Below the pieces are notes generated by a model. The model saw nothing but the letters and a program-made list of their open reading frames with translations. It had not been told where the DNA came from and did not search any database. The position numbers and the translations under genes are program-made. A stretch of DNA of 28,098 nt from CAYPLH01 sp964411505 (GTDB lineage: Bacteria; Bacillota; Clostridia; CAYPLH01; DUMO01), in NCBI GenBank assembly GCA_964411505.1, contig CAYPLH010000051.1, forward strand, positions 1-28,098, in the 5' to 3' direction. This document shows positions 6,915-14,579 of this stretch, piece after piece. Within the stretch, counting starts at the first letter, position 1. Every line of letters begins with the position of its first letter.

Positions 6915-8516
6915 TTAATCAAATCTGAGCATTGTAGCTTTTAGTACTGCTTTAATTTCTCTGATCTTTAAAAGCACATCTTCTGGTATTTCACCGTCTA
7001 CACTTAAGAATGCTTCTGCTTTTTCACCTTTTTTGTTTCTGCTCACCTGCATGGCTGCGATATTTATTCCATTTGCACCAAGTATAGTGCCCATGCTACC
7101 AATTACGCCGGGTTGGTCAATATTTTGAACAGCCAGAACATAAGGAGATGGTTCAAAATTCATGTAGTAACCAAAGAAATCTGTTATTTTAACATTCTTT
7201 TTATCAATTACAGTACCTGCAAGATCCAGCTGCCTTCCGTTGTAAAATCTTGCAGTGATTAGACTTGTATAGTCTTTTGACTCTTTGGTTGTGCTTTCCA
7301 CTATTTGGATACCAAGATTTTTAACAAGCACTTCAGCATTTACATAATTAACTTTCTCAGACGTAATAGGAGACATCAAACCCTTAAGAAATGCTAAAGT
7401 CACAACCTTTGTATTTTTAGATGCAATATCGCCGCTATATATTATTTCAATTTTACTTACTGGGTTTTTCTCAGCCTGGAAATATATTTTTCCAAGGTTT
7501 TCAGCAAGGTTAAGATAGGGCTTGAGTGATTCTAATTCGTTTGCAGGAACAGCAGGCATATTTACAGCCGGTACCATTTCTCCCTTTAGGGAAGCAGCTA
7601 CTTGTTTTGCAACACTTATTCCCACATTATACTGTGCCTCAATTGTGGAGGCACCAAGGTGGGGAAGGTACACAACATTATCTAGCTCAAGAAGAGGATT
7701 GTAGTAAGTTTGTTCTTCAGGTTTAAGCTCGAACTCTGGTTCATTTTCAAGCACATCCAGTCCGGCAGCAGCTACCTTACCGCTTTTTAGTGCATTATAA
7801 AGAGCAGTTTCGTTAATAATTCCACCTCGTGCACAGTTTACAATTCTCACGCCATCCTTCATCATGCTAAATTCCTTTTCATCAAGGAGATTTGCTGTTT
7901 CCTTCGTTTTTGCTATGTGGATTGTTATAAGGTCTGATTCGGAAAGCAATTCAAAAAGTGTATCGCATTTTTTTACACCTATTTTACTAAAAGCCTCTTG
8001 CTGAACGTAAGGATCATATGCAATAACATTCATTTCCATCCCTTTGAGTCTTTGGGCTACAAGTGATCCAATTCTCCCAAGTCCGATTATACCGACAGTT
8101 TTTTCATATAGCTCATAGCCTTTGAAACTGCTTCTGGAGAAGTATTTGTTTTTGCCTGCGGCATAAGCCTGAGGTATAGGACGAAAAATTGAAAAAGCAA
8201 GGCCTATAGCAAGCTCAGCTGCAGCGACGGAATTTCCTCCAGGCGTATTAACTACAATAATTCCTTGCGTAGTTGCAGCATTAAGATCAATATTATCTAC
8301 ACCAGTTCCGGCACGGCCAATAACTTTTAACTTTTCACCTTTTTTAATAACCTCTGATGTTACCTTGGTTGCGCTCCTTACAATTAGTGCATCGTAGTCA
8401 CCAATGATTTTTTGAAGCTCTTCATTGGAAAGTCCAAGTTTAACGTCAACATCAAAGTTTTCACGTAAAATATTAATCCCATCATCTGCTATTTTTTCAG
8501 AAACAAGCACTTTCAT
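6915..8516 (-). CDS. serA: D-3-phosphoglycerate dehydrogenase
   Basis: 533 residues, the long form of the enzyme, which oxidises 3-phosphoglycerate with NAD+ as the first step of serine (and then glycine) synthesis. NAD-binding GLGRIG lies at residues 145-150. The catalytic Arg230 (NCARGG), Glu259 (ENEP) and His286 (PHLGAS) are all present. An allosteric substrate-binding region of about 130 residues follows, then a C-terminal ACT domain from about residue 455 (NIDQPGVIGSMGTIL), which in this family can bind serine. The ATG follows AGAGGAG. Transcription begins far upstream, through a glycine-riboswitch-like aptamer and a terminator, so expression is probably tied to glycine. Confidence 0.95.
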   Translation of the reverse strand: MKVLVSEKIADDGINILRENFDVDVKLGLSNEELQKIIGDYDALIVRSATKVTSEVIKKGEKLKVIGRAGTGVDNIDLNAATTQGIIVVNTPGGNSVAAAELAIGLAFSIFRPIPQAYAAGKNKYFSRSSFKGYELYEKTVGIIGLGRIGSLVAQRLKGMEMNVIAYDPYVQQEAFSKIGVKKCDTLFELLSESDLITIHIAKTKETANLLDEKEFSMMKDGVRIVNCARGGIINETALYNALKSGKVAAAGLDVLENEPEFELKPEEQTYYNPLLELDNVVYLPHLGASTIEAQYNVGISVAKQVAASLKGEMVPAVNMPAVPANELESLKPYLNLAENLGKIYFQAEKNPVSKIEIIYSGDIASKNTKVVTLAFLKGLMSPITSEKVNYVNAEVLVKNLGIQIVESTTKESKDYTSLITARFYNGRQLDLAGTVIDKKNVKITDFFGYYMNFEPSPYVLAVQNIDQPGVIGSMGTILGANGINIAAMQVSRNKKGEKAEAFLSVDGEIPEDVLLKIREIKAVLKATMLRFD

Positions 8517-8657
8517 TTTTATACACTCCTCTAACGTATTAATTTACGATTTTAATAGTTTGCCATATTATTTGTTTTTGATAAAACCATACCCGGTTGT
8601 TATGTTAACACTAAACGAAAGATATCTTTTGTAGACTCTGCTTTAATACCTTTATTC

Positions 8658-8687
8658 AAAAAAGGTCATATCATATATGACCTTTTT
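8658..8687 (-). terminator. Intrinsic terminator in the serA leader
   Basis: A 13-bp stem (AAAAAGGTCATAT pairing with ATATGACCTTTTT around a three-base loop), followed on the minus strand by a run of six T. It lies about 140 nt before the serA start codon and 28 nt after the aptamer, the usual place for the expression platform of a transcriptional riboswitch. The stem has A and T tails on both sides, so it could also work in the other direction. Confidence 0.8.
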
Positions 8688-8699
8688 AATGATCGGTTG

Positions 8700-8862
8700 T
8701 CCAATCTACCTAAGACTCTGTTCTTTTGCCTGAGAGTTTAGCGGTAAGCTTTGCCCCTTCGGCGCCTTTAAGGTCTCTCCAGAGATCCGTCGTACTAGGG
8801 TTACAGAGTATGCTTCCCGAGCATTCATCCGGTTTTATGCCATGACGTAAAGTATTATAAGT
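8700..8862 (-). ncRNA. Glycine riboswitch (single visible aptamer) upstream of serA
   Basis: On the minus strand the core spans about 8714-8786: P1 pairs CTCTG (8780-8784) with CAGAG (8716-8720), and between them are the conserved blocks GGAGAGACC, GGCGCCGAAGGGGCAA and ACTCTCAGGCAAAAGAACAG, which match the gcvT/glycine aptamer consensus as I know it. Upstream, instead of a second full aptamer, there is only a short hairpin (ATGCT/AGCAT), suggesting a singlet aptamer with a degenerate partner. The block GACCTT inside the aptamer is complementary to AAGGTC in the 5' arm of the terminator, giving a possible antiterminator. I infer an OFF switch: glycine stabilises the aptamer, the terminator forms, and serA is shut down. 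Confidence 0.85.
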
Positions 8863-8904
8863 AAAATTTATCGAGATACGCCCTGCACTATTAAATTAAA
8901 GACA

Positions 8905-8933
8905 ATTATAATTCTTTGTTAATTAAATGTCAA
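8905..8933 (-). promoter_or_regulatory. Consensus sigma-A promoter of the riboswitch-serA transcript
   Basis: On the minus strand TTGACA (8928-8933), a 17-nt spacer and TATAAT (8905-8910) form a perfect housekeeping promoter. The -35 box overlaps the TGA stop codon of the DUF1015 gene. The predicted start near 8898 leaves a leader of about 380 nt containing the aptamer and terminator. Full consensus strength fits a gene controlled after initiation. Confidence 0.88.
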
Positions 8934-10261
8934 TATACAATTTTCCTGCACTCCAAGTAGTATCTTTTCTCTTCTGCTTCACCCATGGAAAATGTTTTTC
9001 TTGGTAACGCACCATCTAGTATTACTGTTTTGAATAGATCGTTCTTTTTCATTGGTTCAAGGAGAAAACCAAGGTTATTATCCAAAGAAGACAATTTTCT
9101 CAGTGTATCAGAGCCATGAATGTAATCTACCGTAGTATGCGGATTGTCTTTTAAGTATTTATCAATAAACTCCTGGAGTGTGGCAACTTCAAGGTTAAAC
9201 TCAGGATTTTCTATTTCTATGAAGCCTTCTTTATCCTTTGACATATACTTTATCAAATGGAGGTTGCTTTCTTTGTTTAACGTTTTACAGTCGGTTAACC
9301 TGCATTTTGAGCCGGATTTATTATTACAGTAAACTGACATATCATCTAAGAACTTGTTTACATCGGCATTGAACAATACACGATGGATAGGTTCAAAGAT
9401 CAGACCATCATCATGGATGTTGACAACTTCAACCAGTGCATAACGAGCAGGGTGGTTTTCCCATTGGCATTCAGAAATACTGTTTTTGATTTTTTCCCAG
9501 TAAACCTTCGCAGTTGCAAGGGAATGGTTACCGTCACCCGCGGCAAAAAGCAGTACTTTGCTGTCTTTAGAAAGGTCATATTTAACCCTAAAGGTATCCG
9601 GACAAGCTAATTTATTAAGGGCTTTAACGACAGATTCCAAGTTTTCTTCATCAGAAACTTTGTAACCTTTAATATGACCACCATCCATCATAAGATCAAA
9701 ATCATACAGTTTTTGAAAGCTTTTAGTTTTTTCAGACAGTGGTTCAATGACTGTTTTTTCAGGATCATCTATTAAGAGCATAATGTGGGGAAGCTCAATA
9801 GGTGCATTTTCACGGATTTTAACCCGTGGAGGCAGTCTGTCAACAATGGTACCTTCTGTTGCCCTTACAAGAGACTGTGATCCTTTGTTATAGTCATAAC
9901 ATTCAAGGTCTATAAGTAGGATGAGACCTTTACGTGATTTTGCATGAGCAGTGCTTCTGTCAATATAAATAAAACCTTTTCCCAAAGATGAAAGTAAGTT
10001 ACTGTCTAAATAATCAATCATGGTTTGATTTATTTTATTAATACGCTCTGTGTCGTTGCCTTTTTCAAGGTATACTTCAGGAAAAATCATGTGAAGAGTT
10101 GAAGGAGAATCTCCTACATATTGCTCCACCGAAGACCAGTATTCGGGTTCTGATGTAAATTGGTCACAAGCTACAACCGCCCATTTGTTAAAATCAACAC
10201 CTTCTTTTGGAAGTAAAACTTCAGGTATGGAAATTCCGATATCTTTTAAATTGTATGTCAT
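8930..10261 (-). CDS. DUF1015 family protein
   Basis: 443 residues, soluble, no signal peptide. It matches the DUF1015 family by its N-terminal block WAVVACDQFTSEPEYW, the central GDGNHSLATAK motif and ARYALVEVVNIHDDG. The biochemical role of the family is not established; members often sit beside serA or serC in Firmicutes, as here, which suggests a link with serine/phosphoglycerate metabolism. It has its own promoter, and the ATG follows AAAGGAAG. Its stop codon overlaps the promoter of the serA leader, so readthrough would also feed into the riboswitch. Confidence 0.88.
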   Translation of the reverse strand: MTYNLKDIGISIPEVLLPKEGVDFNKWAVVACDQFTSEPEYWSSVEQYVGDSPSTLHMIFPEVYLEKGNDTERINKINQTMIDYLDSNLLSSLGKGFIYIDRSTAHAKSRKGLILLIDLECYDYNKGSQSLVRATEGTIVDRLPPRVKIRENAPIELPHIMLLIDDPEKTVIEPLSEKTKSFQKLYDFDLMMDGGHIKGYKVSDEENLESVVKALNKLACPDTFRVKYDLSKDSKVLLFAAGDGNHSLATAKVYWEKIKNSISECQWENHPARYALVEVVNIHDDGLIFEPIHRVLFNADVNKFLDDMSVYCNNKSGSKCRLTDCKTLNKESNLHLIKYMSKDKEGFIEIENPEFNLEVATLQEFIDKYLKDNPHTTVDYIHGSDTLRKLSSLDNNLGFLLEPMKKNDLFKTVILDGALPRKTFSMGEAEEKRYYLECRKIVY

Positions 10262-10286
10262 TAAAGCACTTCCTTTTGGCTTAAAT

Positions 10287-10316
10287 AATATATTATATGC
10301 AGTCTTTACGTGTCAA
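10287..10316 (-). promoter_or_regulatory. Likely promoter of the DUF1015 gene
   Basis: On the minus strand TTGACA (10311-10316), an 18-nt spacer and TATATT (10287-10292), about 25 nt before the start codon. It is divergent from the hydrolase promoter, with roughly 180 bp between them. Confidence 0.6.
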
Positions 10317-10492
10317 AAGCTAGTGGGGTAGAGGAACCCCCCAAAAAACTTTTACTTTCATAGCCGTTTATGTAAAATATAATAGAATTATAAAATTAAT
10401 CTTATCACAAGTCAAATATTAATGAAATTTCGTTGCTGATTCATTCCACTTTTTCGGACACTGAATAATAAGGAAAATTTGCCCACGAGTAC

Positions 10493-10520
10493 TTGACACG
10501 AACAACAATTATGATACGAT
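10493..10520 (+). promoter_or_regulatory. Likely promoter of the lipoprotein hydrolase gene
   Basis: TTGACA (10493-10498), a 16-nt spacer and TACGAT (10515-10520). The start of transcription would be near 10527, giving a very short leader before the ribosome binding site GGGAGA at 10538. Confidence 0.6.
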
Positions 10521-10555
10521 GGTCGTAGAAAATGGATGGGAGAAGAAAAAATGTG

Positions 10556-11476
10556 ATGGAAAGGAAAGTATGGATCATCCTCTGTTGCATTGTTGTGTCT
10601 ATTACAGGCTGCGTCACCCATAACGCACCCTGGGAAAGGCTATCGTCCTTGGACGCACTGGAGGAACATCATTCTATATTAGAGGCTGCGCCCGTCACCG
10701 ATTTGGACGACTACTTTGATGGTAAGGCAGTCGCTTACCGGATCAGGTACACGAGCGACGACTGCGAAGTCATCGCAATTGTCAGTGCGCCGATCGATTA
10801 TCTCCAGAAAAAATACCCCATCCTCCTCTACAACCGCGGAGGAAATAGGGAATTTGGCAAGCTGGTGCCTGAGCAGGTCGCTTATTACTCTCTACAAGGC
10901 TACATCGTGCTAGCCAGCCAGTACCGGGGGGTGGACGGTGGTACGGGAATTGAGCAGTTCGGCGGTGACGACATCCATGATGTCTTAAAGCTGATAGACA
11001 TCAGTGAGGATTTTGAGTTTGCCCAAGCTGGCGGGGTCTACATGGCAGGTCACTCTCGGGGCGGGATGATGACGTATATGGCCTGTCGAAAGGATGATAG
11101 GATCAAAGCTGCAGCGGTTTTTGCAGGTGTTGCTGATACGGTGGCTAGCTTTAATGCTAGGGATGGCGATATGAAGCGAGTGCTGCAGGAGTTGACCGGT
11201 GGTACGCCAGAGGAGAAGAGCGCAGAATTCGGAAACCGTTCTGCACTTACATGGGCAAATGAGATCGATACACCGCTGCTGATCGTACACGGTGGTGCTG
11301 CAGACTGGCGGGTGAACAGCCAGCAATCAAAAGACATGGCCAACGTGCTTGAAGCAAATGGCAAGGAGTACAGACTGATCCTCTACGAGTACGCAGATCA
11401 CTCGCTTTCAGGCACAGATTATATCGGAGATATGGTCAGATGGTTTAATGAGCATCCGTTGGAGACCACGCCTTGA
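10556..11476 (+). CDS. Lipoprotein alpha/beta hydrolase, prolyl oligopeptidase/dienelactone hydrolase-like
   Basis: About 306 residues. The N-terminus is a short basic stretch, a hydrophobic segment and a lipobox (SITGC), so it should be lipid-anchored on the outer face of the membrane. The catalytic set of an alpha/beta hydrolase is visible: nucleophile elbow GHSRGG, Asp in HGGAADWRV, and His in YADHSLSG. It probably hydrolyses a peptide or ester; the substrate is unknown. ATG 10556 (or GTG 10553) gives the best signal peptide and follows GGGAGA; an in-frame ATG at 10532 lies before the ribosome binding site. Codons are clearly richer in G and C than in the neighbours, suggesting acquisition by transfer. 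It stands alone with its own promoter. Confidence 0.85.
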   Translation: MERKVWIILCCIVVSITGCVTHNAPWERLSSLDALEEHHSILEAAPVTDLDDYFDGKAVAYRIRYTSDDCEVIAIVSAPIDYLQKKYPILLYNRGGNREFGKLVPEQVAYYSLQGYIVLASQYRGVDGGTGIEQFGGDDIHDVLKLIDISEDFEFAQAGGVYMAGHSRGGMMTYMACRKDDRIKAAAVFAGVADTVASFNARDGDMKRVLQELTGGTPEEKSAEFGNRSALTWANEIDTPLLIVHGGAADWRVNSQQSKDMANVLEANGKEYRLILYEYADHSLSGTDYIGDMVRWFNEHPLETTP

Positions 11477-11478
11477 GA

Positions 11479-11526
11479 ATTTGCTGGAAAAAGGCGAGAC
11501 CGCAAGGAATAGACGTGGCAGCAAAT
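11479..11526 (+). other. Inverted repeat after the hydrolase gene
   Basis: ATTTGCTG (11479-11486) and CAGCAAAT (11519-11526) form a perfect 8-bp stem around a 32-nt loop just past the hydrolase stop codon. There is no T run after it, so it is not a standard terminator. The remaining bases up to cheW hold only A+T-rich promoter-like sequence. Confidence 0.4.
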
Positions 11527-11665
11527 ATATCTTATGTAATGAGGGGAAACCGTCAAAGCAACATTCGTACTTTATGGATGTAAGTATCCTTCCATGATTT
11601 TCAATGATATGATAATATAATTATTATAACTATAAGATGTAAGTACCAAATGGGGGGGCAGTTAA

Positions 11666-12127
11666 ATGAGAGAATGTCAGATTATTGTATTTGAACTGAA
11701 CAATGGTAAGTTTGGTGTAGATGCTTTAAATGTCATGGAAATAGAAACATGCAGTAGTATCATAACAGCAGAGGATATGCCCTCATTAATTAAAGGAACA
11801 ATTGACTTAAGAGGTGAGTCGGTGCCGATTGTGTCCCTCAATAAAAGATTTGATTTATGTAACGACAATGATGAAAACGCGAAAAGTATAATCGTTACTA
11901 GAATTGGTAGTGAGACTGTAGGTTTTGCTGTAAACCAAATATTGGGATTGGTAAAGCCGGAAGAGAAGGACATAGATCCAGCTCCCCAAATAATTGTTAG
12001 AGCGGGCATTAAATATATAAGCGGGATTATAAAATTAGAAGATGAACTGGTTTCTATCATTGATTTTAATGCGCTCTTGTCCGAAAATGAGATTAACTCA
12101 ATGAAGGAGAATTCTGCAACCCGGTAA
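11666..12127 (+). CDS. cheW: CheW-like chemotaxis adaptor
   Basis: 153 residues forming a single CheW domain (opening with QIIVFELNNGKFGVDALNVMEIE, a central KGTIDLRGESVPIVSLNKRF, and YISGIIKLEDELVSIIDFN near the end). In chemotaxis, CheW couples membrane receptors to the CheA kinase in the cytoplasm. No cheA, receptor or other chemotaxis gene is next to it, so it may serve distant receptors or a non-flagellar signalling array. The ATG follows a G-rich ribosome binding site (GGGGGGGC). It appears monocistronic. Confidence 0.9.
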   Translation: MRECQIIVFELNNGKFGVDALNVMEIETCSSIITAEDMPSLIKGTIDLRGESVPIVSLNKRFDLCNDNDENAKSIIVTRIGSETVGFAVNQILGLVKPEEKDIDPAPQIIVRAGIKYISGIIKLEDELVSIIDFNALLSENEINSMKENSATR

Positions 12128-12351
12128 GTAAGAAACAGCACAAACTGCTATATTGGACCTTTATACTGGCAATTCTGCGGGGGCTACAACCGGCTCAATC
12201 TGAATTGTCCAGCATATATGGGTAATTATAGGCGTGATAAATACGATGATGTCGTTTATATAATTGCCTTGATAATAGCTTGTGTATAATTTTTTGTTGA
12301 AGCTGATTACCCAATTAAAATAAAGATTGTACTCAGCCCCAAAATATGGGG

Positions 12352-12510
12352 CTATTCACAAAATTCCGTATTAATATAAAGTTCACCTTTGTATATTATT
12401 CCTTCTGCCTTTTTCTCAATTATTCCCTCATTACTACTATTTATTACAACCGGTACTTCAACTATAGGCAAAAGTGCATTGTGAACACTCGCAATTAATA
12501 GTCCAACCAA
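12352..12510 (-). pseudogene. Short open frame, probable remnant of a protein gene
   Basis: A 52-codon frame on the minus strand ends in TAG at 12352 and reads with ordinary-looking protein composition (for example ALLPIVEVPVVINSSNEG and EGIIYKGELYINTEFCE). It has no ATG and no ribosome binding site, and is cut on its 5' side by a stop inside the 8-bp tandem repeat. A hairpin AGCCCC/GGGGCT (12336-12354) overlaps its 3' end. It may be the C-terminal relic of a lost gene; I do not recognise the family. Confidence 0.35.
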
Positions 12511-12538
12511 CTAACCAACTAACCAACTAACCAACAAA
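12507..12538. repeat. 8-bp tandem repeat, about four copies
   Basis: Three perfect copies of CCAACTAA (12507, 12515, 12523) followed by a degenerate CCAACAAA at 12531. It lies in the 533-nt gap between cheW and the glycerate kinase gene. Apart from this repeat and the remnant frame nearby, that gap shows only A+T-rich sequence. Confidence 0.85.
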
Positions 12539-12660
12539 CAATTGAATATTTACAAATTATAGTATATCATAATGATAATACGACAGCGAAGCATTTGGTA
12601 ATAACTTTAATTAACATAGAAATTTTTGATGAACCGGTATACCAATAGGGAGGGTTTTTC

Positions 12661-13806
12661 TTGAAAAAAATAGTAATTGCACCGGATTCCTTTAAGGGAA
12701 CAATGAGTTCCACCGAAGTTTGCAATATTATTGAGAGCGTCATAAAAAGGTTGATTCCAAAAGTCGAGACAGTAAAAATCCCCATAGCAGATGGCGGTGA
12801 AGGTACTGTAGATGCACTCTTGAGTGCTGTAGGTGGGGAAAAGATACACTTGACGGTTAAAGGACCATTATTTGATGATGTTGAAGGGTTTTATGGTATA
12901 CTCGCTGATGGCAGGACTGCAGTTATTGAAATGGCTGCTGCTTCCGGATTGCCTCTTGTGGAAGACAGAAAAAACCCTGCCCTTACTACCACTTATGGAA
13001 CCGGACAACTTATACAAGATGCACTTAATAGAGGGTGCACTAAATTAATTATCGGAATAGGCGGCAGTGCTACTAACGATGGAGGAATAGGTATGGCAGC
13101 GGCTCTTGGAGTTAAATTTCTTGATAAGCAAGGGCATGAAGTAAGCTTAAATGGAAAAGGATTAGGCGATATTACAAGCATTGATACATCGAAAAAAGAT
13201 AAACGAATTGACGAAGTTTGCGTTTTGACAGCATGTGATGTGGATAATCCTCTGTATGGACAAAATGGAGCAGCCTTTGTTTATGGACCACAAAAAGGTG
13301 CTGATGAAGATATGGTAAATATATTGGACAATAACTTAAGTGTTTATGCTCATGTTGTAGAGAAGGACTTAGGTATAAATCTTCAGAATATTCCGGGTGC
13401 AGGTGCAGCTGGTGGTCTTGGTGCAGGTCTTTTTGTGTTTTGCAATGCTTCATTACGGTCAGGTATAAATATTATGCTTGATACGGTAAATTTTGAGGAA
13501 ATAATAAAAGGAGCAGACTTTATTATAACAGGTGAGGGTAAAATCGACGGATCTAGCTTAAGAGGTAAAGTACCTGTGGGAATTGCACAAAAAGCTCGCA
13601 AGCTTGGAGTACCTGTTATTGTAGTAGCAGGGGACGTCGGAGACGATTTAGAAAACATTTATGATCAAGGTATAAACGCAGTTTTTAGTATAAATAATCT
13701 TGCGATTCCTTTTGAAAAAGCGAGACATAGAAGCAAGAAGGATCTTGAAAAGACAGTTGAATCAATTATTAGGTTTGCGTTGGTGATACAACATAGAAAT
13801 AGTTAA
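12661..13806 (+). CDS. Glycerate kinase (GlxK/GarK type)
   Basis: 381 residues, the usual length. It phosphorylates D-glycerate with ATP to a phosphoglycerate, feeding glycolysis. Family motifs are KIVIAPDSFKGT at the N-terminus, PIADGGEGTVDALL, IGIGGSATNDGGIG and ITGEGKIDGSS. The start is the TTG at 12661 after AGGGAGGG. It appears to be a single gene; the product joins the same 3-carbon phosphate pool that serA draws on, but the two are not adjacent or co-transcribed. Confidence 0.93.
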   Translation: MKKIVIAPDSFKGTMSSTEVCNIIESVIKRLIPKVETVKIPIADGGEGTVDALLSAVGGEKIHLTVKGPLFDDVEGFYGILADGRTAVIEMAAASGLPLVEDRKNPALTTTYGTGQLIQDALNRGCTKLIIGIGGSATNDGGIGMAAALGVKFLDKQGHEVSLNGKGLGDITSIDTSKKDKRIDEVCVLTACDVDNPLYGQNGAAFVYGPQKGADEDMVNILDNNLSVYAHVVEKDLGINLQNIPGAGAAGGLGAGLFVFCNASLRSGINIMLDTVNFEEIIKGADFIITGEGKIDGSSLRGKVPVGIAQKARKLGVPVIVVAGDVGDDLENIYDQGINAVFSINNLAIPFEKARHRSKKDLEKTVESIIRFALVIQHRNS

Positions 13807-13895
13807 CTGCTGTTTTTTAGCATCTTAATTATGTGAACGATCTAGCGCATATAAAGGAGTTAGTTTAGAACAATTTGAAACAAAGGAGGCCTCTT

Positions 13896-14579
13896 ATGAC
13901 TAAAACTAGGATTTTGGCAGTGGATGATGATATCAATATTTGTGAACTCATAAGACTCTATCTTGAAAAGGAAAACTATGAAGTACTTACTGTTTATGAT
14001 GGTAGAAATGCACTTAAGGTTTTTAGAGAGTTTGCACCTAGCATTGTAATACTGGACATAATGCTTCCAGGTAGTGATGGATGGCAGGTATTAAGGGAAA
14101 TCAGAAAAATAAGTAGTATACCCATTATCATGCTATCAGCCAAAGGAGAGACTTTTGACAAGGTTCTGGGTTTGGAGCTTGGTGCTGATGATTATATAGT
14201 CAAGCCGTTTGATACAAAAGAACTAGTAGCAAGAGTAAAGGCTGTCCTAAGAAGATATGAGCACAAAGATCCTGGGACGCAGGAAGTAGTATATCCAAAT
14301 CTTGTTATAAACAAATCTGATTATACAGTTAAACTTAAAGGCAAAAATATTGATCTTCCTCCGAAGGAACTGGAGCTTTTATATTTTTTGGCATCTAATT
14401 CCAATAAAGTTTTTACCAGAGAGCAGCTTTTGGAGCATGTTTGGGGTTTTGATTTTTATGGAGATTCAAGGACAGTTGATGTGCACATCAAAAGGCTAAG
14501 AGAGAAGCTCGAATCCGCAAATCAATTATGGCAGATTAAGACAGTATGGGGTGTCGGTTATAAGTTTGAGGTGAAATAG
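13896..14579 (+). CDS. OmpR-family response regulator
   Basis: 227 residues: a receiver domain with acidic cluster DDD at 10-12, phosphoacceptor Asp54 (VILDIMLPG) and the conserved Lys in YIVKPF, followed by a winged-helix DNA-binding domain ending in TVWGVGYKF. ATG 13896 is chosen because AAAGGAGG lies 7 nt before it; a TTG 21 nt upstream lacks a site. Its stop overlaps the GTG start of the sensor kinase by one base, so the two are translationally coupled. With the HtrA gene next in line, the set resembles CssRS-HtrA of Bacillus. Confidence 0.93.
   Translation: MTKTRILAVDDDINICELIRLYLEKENYEVLTVYDGRNALKVFREFAPSIVILDIMLPGSDGWQVLREIRKISSIPIIMLSAKGETFDKVLGLELGADDYIVKPFDTKELVARVKAVLRRYEHKDPGTQEVVYPNLVINKSDYTVKLKGKNIDLPPKELELLYFLASNSNKVFTREQLLEHVWGFDFYGDSRTVDVHIKRLREKLESANQLWQIKTVWGVGYKFEVK

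Noticed and set aside
7522..7726. Plus-strand frames within serA
   Set aside because: They lie opposite conserved serA sequence, lack ribosome binding sites and resemble no known protein.
10322..10344. G-rich/C-rich hairpin (GTGGGGT...ACCCCCC) as a terminator
   Set aside because: It lies upstream of both divergent genes with no gene ending there, and the minus-strand T run is on the wrong side for the stem.
11050..11364. Long open frames antisense to the hydrolase gene
   Set aside because: They are by-products of the G+C-richer codon use of the hydrolase; the plus-strand frame has the full catalytic set, a lipobox and a promoter.
12507..12538. Short tandem repeat as a replication or plasmid iteron
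   Set aside because: Only about four 8-bp copies, no DnaA-like boxes and no replication gene nearby; simple slippage repeat is more likely.
13827..13866. Match of GCGCATATAAAG to the MITE arm
   Set aside because: Only about a dozen bases match, with none of the inverted ends or the central palindrome.
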